Assembly: GCF_013348805.1 (NCBI RefSeq)
Contig: NZ_CP054690.1
Span: 5,084,001 to 5,148,000 of the forward strand
Length of the DNA: 64,000 nucleotides
Direction of reading: 5' to 3'
DNA from: Rhodococcus sp. W8901
Lineage (GTDB): Bacteria > Actinomycetota > Actinomycetes > Mycobacteriales > Mycobacteriaceae
Part shown: positions 42,782 through 55,184 of the stretch, piece after piece
Layout of the letters: every line of letters begins with the position of its first letter
How positions within the stretch are numbered: position 1 is the stretch's first letter
Notes under the pieces: model-generated
What the model was told of the DNA's origin: nothing
What the model saw: only the letters and a program-made list of their open reading frames with translations
Database searches by the model: none
Program-made: the position numbers and the translations under genes

Positions 42782-43722
42782 CGGGTGGCTTCCTTCTTCT
42801 GGGCGATCCGCTCAGCGATCTGCAGTCCGGCAGAGGTCATGATGTCGAGGTTGCCTGCGTAGGCGGGCAGGTAGTGCCCTGCGCCCTCGACCTCGAGGAA
42901 AATCGACACCTGGTGGGTCGGGCGATTGCCGCCGTCGATCAGGGTCTCGACCGGCTGATCGGCGGGGATCTCCGAGATCTGGACCTGCTGCTTGAGACGG
43001 TAGCCGGGCACGTACGCCGAGACGTCGCCGACCATCTTCGCGACCGACTCGCGGATCTGGTCGTGGGTGGCCGGGTCCGACGCGTCCACGAGGCAGAAGA
43101 CCGTGTCGCGCATCATCAGCGGCGGCTCGGCCGGGTTCAGGATGATGATCGCCTTGCCGCGCTTGGCGCCACCGACGGACACGATCGCACTGGACGTGGT
43201 CTCGGTGAACTCGTCGATGTTGGCGCGGGTGCCCGGGCCGGCGGACTTCGACGCGATCGACGCGACGATCTCGGCGTAGGCAACCGGGACGACCCGGGAG
43301 ACGGCCGCGACCATCGGGATCGTGGCCTGGCCACCGCAGGTCACCATGTTGACGTTCGTGGCGTCGAGGTGCTCGTCACCGTTGACGGCGGGCACGACGA
43401 ACGGGCCGATCGCGGCGGGGGTGAGGTCGATCATGCGCTTGCCCAGCGGGCGCAGACGCTCGTCGTTGACGACGTGAGCCTTCGCCGACGTCGCGTCGAA
43501 GACGATCTCGATCTCGTCGAAGTTGGGAAGGCCGACGAGACCCTCGACGCCCTCGGCGGTGATCGGCACGCCCATGGACGCGGCGCGCGCGAGACCGTCG
43601 GATGCGGGGTCGATGCCGACCATCGCGCCCATCTCCAGGTGCTCCGAATGGTTCAGCACCTTGATCATCAGATCGGTGCCGATGTTGCCCGATCCGATGA
43701 TCGCGACCTTGACCTTGCTCAT
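42778..43722 (-). CDS. Acetaldehyde dehydrogenase (acylating), MhpF/BphJ/HsaG type
   Basis: 314 residues. N-terminal NAD-binding [13 protein letters not shown], catalytic Cys in [13 protein letters not shown] (about 130), and [17 protein letters not shown] near the end. It makes acetyl-CoA from channelled acetaldehyde. Overlaps both neighbours (ATGA). Confidence 0.92.
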   Translation of the reverse strand: MSKVKVAIIGSGNIGTDLMIKVLNHSEHLEMGAMVGIDPASDGLARAASMGVPITAEGVEGLVGLPNFDEIEIVFDATSAKAHVVNDERLRPLGKRMIDLTPAAIGPFVVPAVNGDEHLDATNVNMVTCGGQATIPMVAAVSRVVPVAYAEIVASIASKSAGPGTRANIDEFTETTSSAIVSVGGAKRGKAIIILNPAEPPLMMRDTVFCLVDASDPATHDQIRESVAKMVGDVSAYVPGYRLKQQVQISEIPADQPVETLIDGGNRPTHQVSIFLEVEGAGHYLPAYAGNLDIMTSAGLQIAERIAQKKEATR

Positions 43723-44543
43723 GCCTCGGTTCCTTCCTTGAAACGGGTGGTCACGACACCGAGTCCGGACACGGAGACGGTGACGACGTTGCCGGCCTGG
43801 ACCGGTGCCATCGGGCCGAGCGCACCGGACAGGATGACCTGACCGGCCCGCAGCGGCTGACCCAGCTCGCGCGCCGTGCGGGCGAGCCACACGACGGCCT
43901 CGATCGGGTCGCCGAGGCAGGCTGCACCGTTGCCGCTGGACACCTCACGACCGTCGACGGCCATCGACATGACGACGTCCACGGGCTCGAACTCGTCGAG
44001 GGTGCGGCGCTGCGTGCCGAGGACGTAGACGCCGGACGACGCGTTGTCGGCGACGGTGTCGCCGAAGCGGATGTCCCAGTTCTCGATGCGGCTGTCGCAG
44101 ATCTCCAGCGCCGCGACGGCGTACTCGATCGCGTCGCGCACCTGGGCGGCGTCGAGCGGGCCGTCGATGAGATCGGCGCCGAGCACGAAGCCGACCTCGC
44201 CCTCGATCTTGGGCTGGATCAGCACGTTCATCGGGATTTCTTCACCGTCGGCGAACTGCATGTCGTCGAACAGGACGCCGAGATCGGGCTGGTTGACGCC
44301 GAGCTGCTGCTGGACAGCCTCCGACGTGAGGCCGATCTTGCGGCCGACGACGACGGCGCCCGCCTGCATGCGCAGGTCGTTGACGCGGTTCTGCACGGCA
44401 TACGCGGCCGCGAGGTCGTCGGCGCCGATCAGGTCGCGGATGGGCGCACAGGGCACACCGGCCGCGGCGGCCGACGCGAGGCGTTCCGCGGCAGCGGCGA
44501 TAGCGGACTCGCTCACCGCGGTGGAGTTCGTGGGCTGGCTCAT
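43719..44543 (-). CDS. 2-Hydroxypenta-2,4-dienoate hydratase (MhpD/HsaE type)
   Basis: 274 residues from ATG 44543. FAH-related hydratase with [31 protein letters not shown] and [15 protein letters not shown]. It hydrates the dienoate left after meta-cleavage. First gene of the three-gene lower pathway. No ring-cleavage dioxygenase is adjacent, so the upper pathway lies elsewhere. Confidence 0.9.
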   Translation of the reverse strand: MSQPTNSTAVSESAIAAAAERLASAAAAGVPCAPIRDLIGADDLAAAYAVQNRVNDLRMQAGAVVVGRKIGLTSEAVQQQLGVNQPDLGVLFDDMQFADGEEIPMNVLIQPKIEGEVGFVLGADLIDGPLDAAQVRDAIEYAVAALEICDSRIENWDIRFGDTVADNASSGVYVLGTQRRTLDEFEPVDVVMSMAVDGREVSSGNGAACLGDPIEAVVWLARTARELGQPLRAGQVILSGALGPMAPVQAGNVVTVSVSGLGVVTTRFKEGTEA

Positions 44544-44612
44544 GACGCCTACTGTGCTGGGCGGAAGCCCCGCAGGCCAACCTTTCGTCTCACTCAGCGA
44601 TACGCTCGATGC

Positions 44613-45374
44613 ATGACCGGCGCCACCAACCTCGACACGGTCCTCGGCAAGGCGGTGACGATCCTGCGTGCCTTCCGCCCCGAGGACCACGTGGTCTCCC
44701 TCGCCGAGCTGGTCCGCCGGACCGGACTGCACAAGGCGACCGTGCACCGCCTCGCGAAGGAACTGGTCGCGAACCGACTGCTCGACCGCGTGGACGACGG
44801 CTACCGCCTCAGCGGCGGCCTGTTCGAACTCGGCATGCTCGCCTCGCTCGAGCGCAGCCTGCTCGAGATGGCGATGCCGTTCCTGCAGGACCTGTACGAG
44901 CGCACCCACGAGACCGTGCACCTCGGGGTGCGCGACGGCCACGACGTGGTCTACGTCGCGAAGATCGGCGGCCACCGCCAGGCGAACGCCCCGTCACGCA
45001 CCGGCGGACGGATCCCCCTGCACTGCTCCGCGATCGGCAAGGCACTGCTCGCGAACTCCGATCCGGAGCTGCGCCGCGAGGTCCTCTCCTCCCCGATGGT
45101 CCGAAGGACCCCGCACACCGTCGTGGCGCCGGGAATCCTGCGCGGCCAGCTCGACAAGGTGATGGAGACCGGGGTGGCCTTCGAGCGCGAGGAGTCGGCG
45201 CTGGGCATCGCGTGCGTGGCCGCACCGGTCTTCGGACCCGACGACCGCATCGTCGCGGCGATCAGCGTCACCGGGCCCACCACCCGCTACCGGCCCGAGA
45301 GCCAGGTCGACGCCGTCCGGGCGGCCGCCGAGGGGCTGCGCAGCACCATGTCCCGCCGCGAGCGGCTCCGCTGA
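44613..45374 (+). CDS. IclR-family regulator divergent from the meta-pathway operon
   Basis: 253 residues. Winged HTH (VLGKAVTILRAFRPED, LVRRTGLHKATVHRLAKELV about 10-60) and effector domain with PLHCSAIGKALLA and AFEREESALGIACVAAPVF signatures. It is divergent from the hydratase gene across 69 bases, the usual arrangement for a pathway-specific regulator. Confidence 0.88.
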   Translation: MTGATNLDTVLGKAVTILRAFRPEDHVVSLAELVRRTGLHKATVHRLAKELVANRLLDRVDDGYRLSGGLFELGMLASLERSLLEMAMPFLQDLYERTHETVHLGVRDGHDVVYVAKIGGHRQANAPSRTGGRIPLHCSAIGKALLANSDPELRREVLSSPMVRRTPHTVVAPGILRGQLDKVMETGVAFEREESALGIACVAAPVFGPDDRIVAAISVTGPTTRYRPESQVDAVRAAAEGLRSTMSRRERLR

Positions 45375-45376
45375 CG

Positions 45377-46063
45377 TCAGCCCCGCGCCGCCTCCACCGG
45401 ATCCGACCAGACGTCCATGGGAACGCACTCGACGCTGCGCCCGACGTCGTCGAGGATGCGCCCCATCCGCTCGAAGAACCGGAGGGTGATGGAGCGGTCG
45501 AGAATCTCGAGCGACGGCACCGCCCGCCGCAGCAGTTGCTCCACGCGGTGCACGTCCTCGAGCGAACGGACCCAAAAGTCGGCGGCGTGCGGTACTGACA
45601 CTGCAGTCGACTTCCGCCGCGATGTCGGTGAGGGGCGTGCGGCCGTCCTGGAACAGGGCCCGGATCAGCGCCCGGTCCGCCTCGCCGAGCGGGCGCGGCG
45701 GCGACGCGGCCCGCTGCCCGCGGGCGTCCATCTGTGCACGCTGGTCCGCATCGAGGGCCTGCAACTGCCAGTCGCCGCCCATCGCGTACGGACGGATCAC
45801 GAGATGCGTTCGGGTCGATCGGATTCCGGGAAGCGACTCGACGGAGGTCAGCAGCATGTCCGATAGCGACGCCAGGTCGGGCACGCTGACGGTGAGTAGC
45901 AGATCCCTTGAGCCACTGGTGTGTTCGACGGTCAGCACGTGCGGCCACCGCACCAGGGCCTCGGCGGTCGCGAGCACCTGTCCGGCCTCGCACTCGATCT
46001 CGACGAGTGCGGCCGTCTGCGGCCCTGCGGGATGCGCCGTGACCCAGGCCGACGCTCCCGGTG
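45377..46063 (-). pseudogene. Lrp/AsnC-family regulator remnant, frameshifted and truncated
   Basis: The minus strand encodes an AsnC-type effector domain (TAALVEIECEAGQVLATAEA, VEHTSGSRDLLLTVSVPDLA), then a second HTH (DIAAEVDCSVSTARRRL). Near 45600 the frame changes; the rest of a second effector domain continues in another frame (LEDVHRVEQLLRRAVPSLEI) to the stop at 45377. The N-terminal HTH is absent: homology stops at about 46060, where a peptidase fragment of the opposite strand begins. Not functional as read. Confidence 0.7.
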
Positions 46064-46667
46064 GGTGAGCGCGTGAACATCGACTACGCCTCGACGGTCC
46101 CGGGACACATGCACGCATGCGGACACGACCTGCACACGTCGATGCTGGTGGGCGCCGCGCACCTGCTGTCGGCGCGGCGCGAGAACCTCGCCGGCGACAT
46201 CGTGTTCATGTTCCAGCCGGGCGAGGAGGGATACGACGGTGCCGGACACATGCTGGCAGAAGGAGTCCTCGAGGCGTCCGGCACGCGTCCGGTGGCCGCG
46301 TACGGTCTGCACGTGAGGCCTGCGCGTGGACGTCGACTACTCCGAGCAGTATCCGGTGACCGTCAACGACGACACCGAGGCCGAGTTCGTCGCCGATGTC
46401 GTCTCGCAGGTGCACGGCCCGGAACGGTTCGCGTGGCGACCGGACCCGGCGAGCGGGTCCGAGGATTTCTCGCGGGTGCTGACCGAGATTCCGGGCGCGT
46501 TCGTGTTCCTCGGCGAGTGCCCCACGGACCGGGATCCGACGGCGGCCGCGTACAACCATTCGCCGCTCGCGGAGTTCGATGACAGCGGCCTCGGCGACGG
46601 CGCCGCCCTCTACAGCGAACTGGCGCTGCGCCGACTGGCTGTGGCGGCCCCGGAACAGGCAGCCTGA
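46064..46667 (+). pseudogene. M20-family amidohydrolase remnant with two deletions
   Basis: The readable part begins inside the catalytic domain (MHACGHDLHTSMLVGAAHLL, then FQPGEEGYDGAGHML) without the first 90 or so residues. Near 46318 the frame shifts and the central dimerisation domain is missing; the C-terminal part resumes in another frame (GSEDFSRVLTEIPGAFVFLG, YNHSPLAEFDDSGLGDGAAL) to the stop at 46667. The metal-binding HACGHD and the Glu-Glu of QPGEEG remain, but no complete enzyme can be made. Confidence 0.75.
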
Positions 46668-46800
46668 TCCGGTCCCCGGTCCGCACGTTTTCCCCACGCG
46701 GGCCGGGGACGGGATCACGTGGCCAGTAGTCCCTTCGAGATGCATCACCTGAATCTCGTTGCTGCCAAGACTTTCAGCCCACCCGTTGGTCGTGCCGCGC

Positions 46801-47463
46801 CTACCCCGAGACCTCGGGCATGTCCGGTACCCGGGTCGCACCGACCATCCTGAGAGCGATCACGACGTACTTCCGGGCGACTACCTCCGGGCTGTGTATG
46901 CCCTCCGCGTGGTACCACCGGGGAATCACCTGGCACATACCGAGAATCGCCCGGGTGGTCTCGGCGGGATCGTCCACGTCGAACTCCCCGGTCCCGTTTC
47001 CGTCAATCACGATGTCGAGCACCAGGCCCTCGACACCCTTCCGGACCGCGCGGTAGCGCTCCCAGTTCTCCGGCCCCAGGTACCGCGCTTCGCCCTCGAG
47101 GGCAGCCAGCAGTGCACGGTTGGTCATCTGCAATACGATCGTGAAGATCACGTTGGCCAAGCGCTGTACCGGATCGTCGTCGCCTGCGGCGTTCGCAGCG
47201 AGCGACCGGGAATGCAGGTCCCCGATGCTGCGCTCGAGAAGCGCGATGAGCAATCCTTCCTTGCTCTGGTGGTGGTAGTACAGGGACGGGACGGTGACGC
47301 CGACCCGACGAGCAATCTCCCGCACCGATGCCCCGTGGAAGCCCGACTCGTAGAAGGCGTCGAGCGACGCCGACAGAATGGGCGTCAGCTCCAACCGCTC
47401 CAGGCTGCACCAGTCACCCGGATCATCTGCATCTTCAGCCACGTCTGTCGACAACTTCGCCAC
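46801..47463 (-). CDS. TetR-family regulator of the CaiB/enoyl-CoA hydratase operon
   Basis: About 220 residues from a GTG at 47463; a GTG at 47484 is also possible and neither has a strong ribosome binding site. HTH: ASVREIARRVGVTVPSLYYH followed by HQSKEGLL. The C-terminal domain resembles KstR2-like regulators that bind acyl-CoA (AILGMCQVIPRWYHAEG). Last gene of ECH-CaiB-TetR on this strand. It is a candidate reader of the TTAGCGATCG motifs near 49.7 kb. Confidence 0.8.
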   Translation of the reverse strand: MAKLSTDVAEDADDPGDWCSLERLELTPILSASLDAFYESGFHGASVREIARRVGVTVPSLYYHHQSKEGLLIALLERSIGDLHSRSLAANAAGDDDPVQRLANVIFTIVLQMTNRALLAALEGEARYLGPENWERYRAVRKGVEGLVLDIVIDGNGTGEFDVDDPAETTRAILGMCQVIPRWYHAEGIHSPEVVARKYVVIALRMVGATRVPDMPEVSG

Positions 47464-47569
47464 CTGACCACACCTATCGTTCACGTTGTGCTGATGATCC
47501 GAGATTACTCGAGCGTCCTTCGATTTCCGATCGGCTCCGGTACCGCCGGCCGACCCGGACACCGGAGAG

Positions 47570-48670
47570 TCAGTGCCCCAACCACTCCCGCAAAACTTCG
47601 GGGCCGTCTGCCCCCACCGGCCGCGGCGGGGTCGGCATTCCCGGCGAGCTCCGCGAGAACCGCGGTGCCGGCGCGGCCTGGGTGACGCCGTCGACATCCA
47701 CGAGTGTGCCGCGCTCTCGGAGATAAGAGTCCTCGGCGACCTCGTCGAAGGACAGCACCGGTGTCACGCACGCATCGGTGCCGTCGAACACGTCGATCCA
47801 GTGTTCGCAGCCCTTCGAGGCGATGACCTCGGAGAACCTCGCCCGCAACGTCGGCCAACCGGACCGGTCGTTCTGATCCGGCAGGTCCGCATCCGTGAGC
47901 CCCAGCCCGTCCAACAGTGCCCGGTAGAACTGCGGCTCGATGGCACCGACCGCCACGGCTCGCCCGTCAGCGCAGGCGTACGTGTCGTAGAACGGCGCGC
48001 CACCGTCGAGGAGATTCGTACCTGCGCTCGACGACCACTGACCGAATCCACGCATCGCCCACATCATCTGGGACAGCACGGCTACCCCGTCGAGCATGGC
48101 CGCGTCGATCACCTGGCCGCGACCCGACTGCTGTCGCTCGAACAACGCCGACAGGATGCCGACCAGCAGGAACATCGAACCGCCGCCGAAATCGCCCACC
48201 AGGTTCAACGGTGGCACGGGGCGCTCGTCCGGCCGCCCGATCGCGTGCAACGCGCCGGTCAGCGAAATGTAGTTGATGTCGTGACCGGCCCGTGAGGCCA
48301 TGGGGCCGGTCTGCCCCCAACCTGTCATCCGGGCGTAGACCAGCCTCGGATTTACTTCGGCGCACGGTTCGGGCCCGAGCCCGAGACGTTCGGCCACACC
48401 GGGCCGGTACCCCTCGATCAACACGTCGGCCTTCGAGATCAGCCGCAGCACCATGTCACGCTCGGCGCTGTTCTTCAGGTCGGCAGCAACCGAACGCCGG
48501 TTGCGCAGCATGTGGTCCGGATTGCCGTCCAGTGCGTCGGGGGTGCTGGAACTCGGCCGTTCGATGCGCACGACGTCGGCACCGAGATCACCCAGGATCA
48601 TCGCGGCGTGCGGTCCGGGGCCGATACCGGCGAGCTCTATCACCCTCAGCCCGTCGAGAGGTCCGGTCAT
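47570..48670 (-). CDS. CaiB/BaiF family, alpha-methylacyl-CoA racemase-like
   Basis: 366 residues. Opening [20 protein letters not shown] and the racemase residues His in [13 protein letters not shown], Asp in [11 protein letters not shown] and Glu in GAIEPQFY favour an AMACR-type racemase over a CoA-transferase. Racemases of this kind prepare branched acyl-CoA side chains for beta-oxidation in actinobacteria. Confidence 0.85.
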   Translation of the reverse strand: MTGPLDGLRVIELAGIGPGPHAAMILGDLGADVVRIERPSSSTPDALDGNPDHMLRNRRSVAADLKNSAERDMVLRLISKADVLIEGYRPGVAERLGLGPEPCAEVNPRLVYARMTGWGQTGPMASRAGHDINYISLTGALHAIGRPDERPVPPLNLVGDFGGGSMFLLVGILSALFERQQSGRGQVIDAAMLDGVAVLSQMMWAMRGFGQWSSSAGTNLLDGGAPFYDTYACADGRAVAVGAIEPQFYRALLDGLGLTDADLPDQNDRSGWPTLRARFSEVIASKGCEHWIDVFDGTDACVTPVLSFDEVAEDSYLRERGTLVDVDGVTQAAPAPRFSRSSPGMPTPPRPVGADGPEVLREWLGH

Positions 48671-48764
48671 GAATCAGTCCTTTCCCGATCGGCACCCGGA
48701 TCACTACCGGCACCGTTCAGAGGTTTCAGAGGTTTCGATCGATCGGTGTCGACACCGACTACGG

Positions 48765-49544
48765 TCAGCGCCCGAACCGCGCGGCGCGCTTGTTCTGGAA
48801 CGCGTCGACGCCCTCCGCGAAGTCCGCGGCGGCGAGCAACTCGAGTTGCCCCTCCCGCTCACGCTCGAAGGCCGTGTCGAGCTGTCCGAGCGTCGCGGCG
48901 TTGATCGCGGCCTTGGTCTTTCGGAAGGCGACAGCGGGCCCGGCGGCCAGGCGCCCCGCGAGTGCCTCGACCTCCGTGTCGAATTCGTCGTCGGCATAGA
49001 CCTGCGCGATGAGTCCCGCATCCAACGCTTCGGCAGCCCCGAGGCGCTCCGCCAACAGCGCCAACGCCATCGCCCGCGCCCGCCCGACCGAGGCGGCAAC
49101 CAACGCGGTGGCACCGCCGTCCGGCATCAGGCCGATTCTGGTGAAAGCAAGTAGAAAGTAGCTGGATTCGGATGCCACCGTGAGGTCACAGGCCAATGCC
49201 AGCGACACACCGACTCCCGCGGCGGGGCCCCGGACGGCTCCGATCACCGGTTGCGGGAAGGTGCGAATCGTGTCGGCGACCCGGTTGGCGGCATCGATCA
49301 CTGCCGGCGACGGCGGAGCGGAGAGGTCCAGGCCCGCCAGGTCGGCCCCGGTGCAGAACGCACGACCGGAGCCGGCAAGGACTGCGACCCGAACATCGGG
49401 GTCGGCGGAGTGCTTCTCGAACGCATCAGCAATCGCGTCCAGCGTCTCGGTGCGGACGGCGTTCATGCTCGCAGGTCGGTCGATGACGACGCGCAGGACA
49501 CCGTCCTCGACGGTACTGACGACACCCGGTTCGGTCGTTGTCAC
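48765..49544 (-). CDS. Enoyl-CoA hydratase/isomerase (crotonase) family
   Basis: 259 residues, GTG start with GAAGGAG upstream. Crotonase fold: AVLAGSGRAFCTGADLAGL and oxyanion-hole region GPAAGVGVSLALACDL. The usual Glu pair is only partly recognisable (IGLMPDGGAT has Asp in place of one Glu), so an isomerase or other crotonase reaction is possible. First gene of its operon, divergent from the gene at 49774. Confidence 0.85.
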   Translation of the reverse strand: MTTTEPGVVSTVEDGVLRVVIDRPASMNAVRTETLDAIADAFEKHSADPDVRVAVLAGSGRAFCTGADLAGLDLSAPPSPAVIDAANRVADTIRTFPQPVIGAVRGPAAGVGVSLALACDLTVASESSYFLLAFTRIGLMPDGGATALVAASVGRARAMALALLAERLGAAEALDAGLIAQVYADDEFDTEVEALAGRLAAGPAVAFRKTKAAINAATLGQLDTAFEREREGQLELLAAADFAEGVDAFQNKRAARFGR

Positions 49545-49670
49545 AGTGAGCTCCTTCGGTTGTCAGTTGCAGATTCGGAGGGCCACTCGAGCAGTGGCTG
49601 ATGAGTCTCGCGCAAGGAACTATCCGAGTCACTCGGCGCGTCGGTGCAGCGTCACAATGCCCATCAGAAT

Positions 49671-49692
49671 CAACTTAGCGTGCGATAGATAG
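49671..49692. promoter_or_regulatory. Operator-like motif, copy 1 (CAACTTAGCGTGCGATAG)
   Basis: CAACTTAGCG TG CGATAGATAG, an imperfect dyad (CTTAGCG / CGATAG). Shares its left half-site with three other sites in the window. It lies in the divergent region between two enoyl-CoA hydratase genes. Confidence 0.55.
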
Positions 49693-49731
49693 CACCCACC
49701 GTTGGCGCTCCCCGCCCGCCATGGTACCAAT

Positions 49732-49745
49732 TTAGCGATCGTTAA
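49732..49745. promoter_or_regulatory. Operator-like motif, copy 2 (TTAGCGATCGTTAA)
   Basis: A near-perfect 14-base palindrome with one mismatched pair, 28 bases before the start of the plus-strand enoyl-CoA hydratase, where bound TetR would block the promoter. About 60 bases from copy 1. Confidence 0.65.
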
Positions 49746-49773
49746 GTAAGTAGGATCATCTTGAAGGAGTCCC

Positions 49774-50574
49774 ATGGCCGACGAGCCGACCGGCACCGAG
49801 CCCGCCGCGCTGTACGAGCGTCGCGGCAGCGTCGCGATCATCACCCTCAACCGCCCGCGCGCACTGAACGCGGTCGATGCGGCGCTCTCGACCGCGGTCG
49901 GCACCCTGCTCGAGCAGGCCGACGCGGACGACGAGGTGCGGGTCATCGTTCTCACCGGCGCCGGACGCGCGTTCTGCGCCGGCGCGGACCTCAAGGCACT
50001 GGGCAGCGGCGCCCCGCTCGACGCCGACGGCCACCCCGAATGGGGCTTCGCCGGCTACGCCCAGCACTGGATCAGCAAGCCGACGATCGCAGCGGTCAAC
50101 GGTTTCGCGCTCGGCGGCGGCACCGAACTGGTCCTGGCGTCGGACCTGTCGGTCGTCGACGAACACGCCCAACTCGGCCTGCCCGAGGTCACGCGCGGGT
50201 TGTTCGCCGCGGCCGGTGGTGTGATCCGCATGCAGCAGCAGATCCCCCGCAAGATCGCCCTCGAACTCGCACTCACCGGCGCACCCATCACCGCGGTCGA
50301 CGGCCTGAACCTGGGTCTGGTCAACCGCGTCGCGCCGGCCGGTACCGCGCTCGAGGTCGCCCTCGAACTCGCCGCGAAGATCGCCGCGAACGCACCGCTC
50401 GCGGTGCGGGAATCGAAGGCCATGATCCACCGGACGGCCGCCTACTCCGACTGGGAACAGGACGTGTGGGACCAGAACGCCAAGGCCATGGAAATCGTGT
50501 TCACCAGCGCGGACGCGCAGGAAGGACCGACCGCGTTCGCCGAGAAGCGCCCGCCGGTCTGGCAGGGCCGCTGA
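49774..50574 (+). CDS. Enoyl-CoA hydratase
   Basis: 266 residues with AAGGAG before the ATG. VIVLTGAGRAFCAGADLKAL and AVNGFALGGGTELVLASDL form the oxyanion hole; the Glu in GGTELVLA and the Glu in LGLPEVTRGLFAAAGG are in catalytic positions. First gene of a plus-strand beta-oxidation set (hydratase, thiolase, SDR, nitronate monooxygenase, acyl-CoA dehydrogenase). Confidence 0.9.
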   Translation: MADEPTGTEPAALYERRGSVAIITLNRPRALNAVDAALSTAVGTLLEQADADDEVRVIVLTGAGRAFCAGADLKALGSGAPLDADGHPEWGFAGYAQHWISKPTIAAVNGFALGGGTELVLASDLSVVDEHAQLGLPEVTRGLFAAAGGVIRMQQQIPRKIALELALTGAPITAVDGLNLGLVNRVAPAGTALEVALELAAKIAANAPLAVRESKAMIHRTAAYSDWEQDVWDQNAKAMEIVFTSADAQEGPTAFAEKRPPVWQGR

Positions 50575-50633
50575 CCGGAGACATCGCCGCGGACGGCACG
50601 GACCGTCCACGGCCCCATTCGAAAGGAACTCCC

Positions 50634-51827
50634 ATGACGAAGGCTGTCATCGTCGACGCCGTCCGCCTCGCGTCCGGCAAGGGAAAGAAGGGCGGCGTCC
50701 TGTCCGGCACGCACCCGGTCGAGATGCTTGCCCAGGTTCTGCGCGCTCTGGTCGACCGCAACGACCTCGATCCCGCGATGGTCGACGACGTGATCGGCGG
50801 TTGCGTCCAGCAGGTCGGCGAACAGGCACTCAACATCGCCCGCACCGCGCTGCTCTCCGCCGGGTTCCCCGAATCGGTGCCCGCCACCACCATCGACCGC
50901 CAGTGCGGATCGAGCCAGCAGGCCGCGCACTTCGCCGCGCAGGGCGTCATCGCCGGCGCCTACGACATCGTCATCGCCTGCGGTGTCGAATCGATGAGCC
51001 GCATCCCGATGGGAACCTCTCCCATCGGCCAGGACACCGCCGGCCCCGGCATCGCCGCCCGGTACCCGGAAGGGCTGATCCACCAGGGCATTTCGGCCGA
51101 ACTGATCGCCGCGAAGTGGAAGCTCGACCGCGAGACCCTCGACGCGTACTCCGCCGAATCGCACCGTCGTGCTGCCGCGGCGATCGAGTCGGGATTCTTC
51201 GACGCCGAGATCGTGCCGATCACCGTCACGGCCGGATCCAGCGAGACGTACGAGCACTCCACCGACGAGACCGTGCGCGCCTCCACCACCGCCGACGGAC
51301 TGGGCGCCCTGAAGTCCGCGTTCCGCAGCGACGAGTTCTCGCAGCGGTTCCCGGAAGCGCAGTGGCACATCACTCCCGGCAACTCCTCGCCGTTCACCGA
51401 CGGCGCCTCCGCGGTCCTGATCATGAGCGAGGAGATGGCGTCCAAGCTGGGCCTGACCCCGCGCGCCCGGTTCCACTCGTTCTCCGTCGCCGGCGACGAC
51501 CCGATGTTCATGCTCACCGCCCCGATCCCGGCCACCCACAAGGTCCTCGCCAAGTCGGGCCTGAGCATCGACGACATCGACGCCTACGAGGTCAACGAGG
51601 CCTTCGCCCCCGTCCCACTGATGTGGGCACACGAATTCGGCGTCGACCCCGCCAAGCTCAACCCCCGCGGCGGCGCCATCGCCCTCGGCCACGCCCTCGG
51701 CTCCTCCGGCACCCGCCTGCTCACCACCCTCGTCAACCACCTCGAGGCCACCGGCGGACGCTACGGCCTGCAGACCATGTGCGAAGGCGCCGGCATGGCC
51801 AACGCCACCATCATCGAACGCCTCTGA
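50634..51827 (+). CDS. Thiolase (acetyl-CoA acyltransferase, FadA type)
   Basis: 397 residues; AAAGGA precedes the ATG. Catalytic Cys in [14 protein letters not shown] (about residue 90), [25 protein letters not shown] (His) and the second Cys in CEGAGMANA are all present. It performs thiolytic chain shortening after the SDR step. Confidence 0.92.
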   Translation: MTKAVIVDAVRLASGKGKKGGVLSGTHPVEMLAQVLRALVDRNDLDPAMVDDVIGGCVQQVGEQALNIARTALLSAGFPESVPATTIDRQCGSSQQAAHFAAQGVIAGAYDIVIACGVESMSRIPMGTSPIGQDTAGPGIAARYPEGLIHQGISAELIAAKWKLDRETLDAYSAESHRRAAAAIESGFFDAEIVPITVTAGSSETYEHSTDETVRASTTADGLGALKSAFRSDEFSQRFPEAQWHITPGNSSPFTDGASAVLIMSEEMASKLGLTPRARFHSFSVAGDDPMFMLTAPIPATHKVLAKSGLSIDDIDAYEVNEAFAPVPLMWAHEFGVDPAKLNPRGGAIALGHALGSSGTRLLTTLVNHLEATGGRYGLQTMCEGAGMANATIIERL

Positions 51828-51855
51828 CACACAACACGTCTCGAAAGGACACCGC

Positions 51856-52617
<762 letters not shown>

Positions 52618-52725
52618 TCACTTCGAGGTGAGGATGGGGCCGACGGCAGGATCCGATCGTGGGTCTGCGGGTGTTCGGTTCCCTGCGGTTCGGCCCCATT
52701 CTCGACAGCGCACCGGAAACTTTGA

Positions 52726-53865
<1,140 letters not shown>

Positions 53866-53885
53866 TCCAGCGAGGAGCAAAGAGA

Positions 53886-55043
53886 ATGCAGCGCACCCAG
53901 TTCGAAGCCGACCACGAGGCGTACCGCGAGACGGTTCGCGAGTTCCTGGCACGCGAGATCGAGCCGAACTACGAACGGTGGGAGCAAGAGCGGCTGATCA
54001 GCCGCTCGGCGTGGCTCGCTGCCGGCAAGTTCGGCATCCTCGGACTCGGCATCTCGGAGGAGTTCGGTGGGGCCGGCGTCACTGACTTCCGTTTCCGCCA
54101 GGTCGTCTTCGAGGAAGTCGCGCGGGCAGGCACCACCTCGTTCGGAACGGGGATCAACACTCAGGACGACATTGTCGTCCCGTACATCGCGAACCTCGGC
54201 ACCGTCGAGCAGAAGGCCCGTTGGCTGCCCGGGATGGCCGCCGGTGAGGTGATCGGCGCGATCGCGATGACCGAGCCCGGTGCCGGTTCGGACCTCCAGG
54301 GCATTCGGACCACTGCGGTACGTGACGGCGACGAATGGGTGATCAACGGCCAGAAGACATTCATCACCAACGGAATCCATGCCGACGTCGTAATCGTGGT
54401 GTGCCGGACCGATCCCGAGGCGGGCTCGAAGGGCTTCTCACTGATCGTCGTCGAGCGTGACACCCCCGGGTTCACGCGCGGGCGAAAGCTGCACAAGGCC
54501 GGACTGGCCGGCCAGGACACCGCAGAGTTGGTCTTCGAGGACGTCCGGGTGCCGGCCGAGAACCTGCTCGGAACCGAGGGCGCAGGATTCATCCACCTGA
54601 TGGAGAATCTGCCGCTCGAGCGAATCTCGATCGCCGTGAGTGCCATCACGTCCGCCCGCGCCGCCTACGAGTGGACCAAGAACTACGTGTTCGAGCGAAA
54701 GGCATTCGGAAAGCCGATCGGCGATCTGCAGAACACCCGCTTCGCGCTCGCTGAAATGCGGACGGAGATCGAGGTCACCGAATCACACATCGACCGCAGC
54801 ATTCTCGCGCTGAACGCCGGTGAGCTCACTGCAGTGGACGCGTCGATGAGCAAGTGGTGGGCGACCGAACTCCAGAAGCGTGTCATCGACCGCTGCGTGC
54901 AACTGCATGGCGGCTACGGCTACATGATGGAATACCCGATCGGCCGCGCCTACGTCGATTCCAGGATCCAGACCATCTACGGCGGTACCACCGAGATCAT
55001 GAAGGAGATCATCGGCCGGGATATCGCCGCCGAGTTCCGGTGA
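53886..55043 (+). CDS. Acyl-CoA dehydrogenase
   Basis: 385 residues with GAGGAGC before the ATG. FAD-binding motifs IAMTEPGAGSDLQGIRT and TFITNGIHAD, and the C-terminal YGGTTEIMKEIIGRDI with the likely catalytic Glu. Full length. 20 bases after the nitronate monooxygenase gene and presumably cotranscribed. Confidence 0.93.
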   Translation: MQRTQFEADHEAYRETVREFLAREIEPNYERWEQERLISRSAWLAAGKFGILGLGISEEFGGAGVTDFRFRQVVFEEVARAGTTSFGTGINTQDDIVVPYIANLGTVEQKARWLPGMAAGEVIGAIAMTEPGAGSDLQGIRTTAVRDGDEWVINGQKTFITNGIHADVVIVVCRTDPEAGSKGFSLIVVERDTPGFTRGRKLHKAGLAGQDTAELVFEDVRVPAENLLGTEGAGFIHLMENLPLERISIAVSAITSARAAYEWTKNYVFERKAFGKPIGDLQNTRFALAEMRTEIEVTESHIDRSILALNAGELTAVDASMSKWWATELQKRVIDRCVQLHGGYGYMMEYPIGRAYVDSRIQTIYGGTTEIMKEIIGRDIAAEFR

Positions 55044-55184
55044 CACGAACTCTCCGAACCACACCGGCGGGCATCCGGCGCGGAGGGAGATCGCCGGACT
55101 TCGGCTAAATGCGAACGGCGTACGCCACTGCGTCGAGCACCGGAAAGCTACTCCGATTCGACTGGCCCCGCGACGGTCTGGTTC

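Noticed and set aside
52633-52699. ATGGGGCCGA ... TCGGCCCCAT inverted repeat as terminator or operator
   Set aside because: The loop of about 47 bases is too long for a terminator and there is no promoter context, so it was not listed as a feature.
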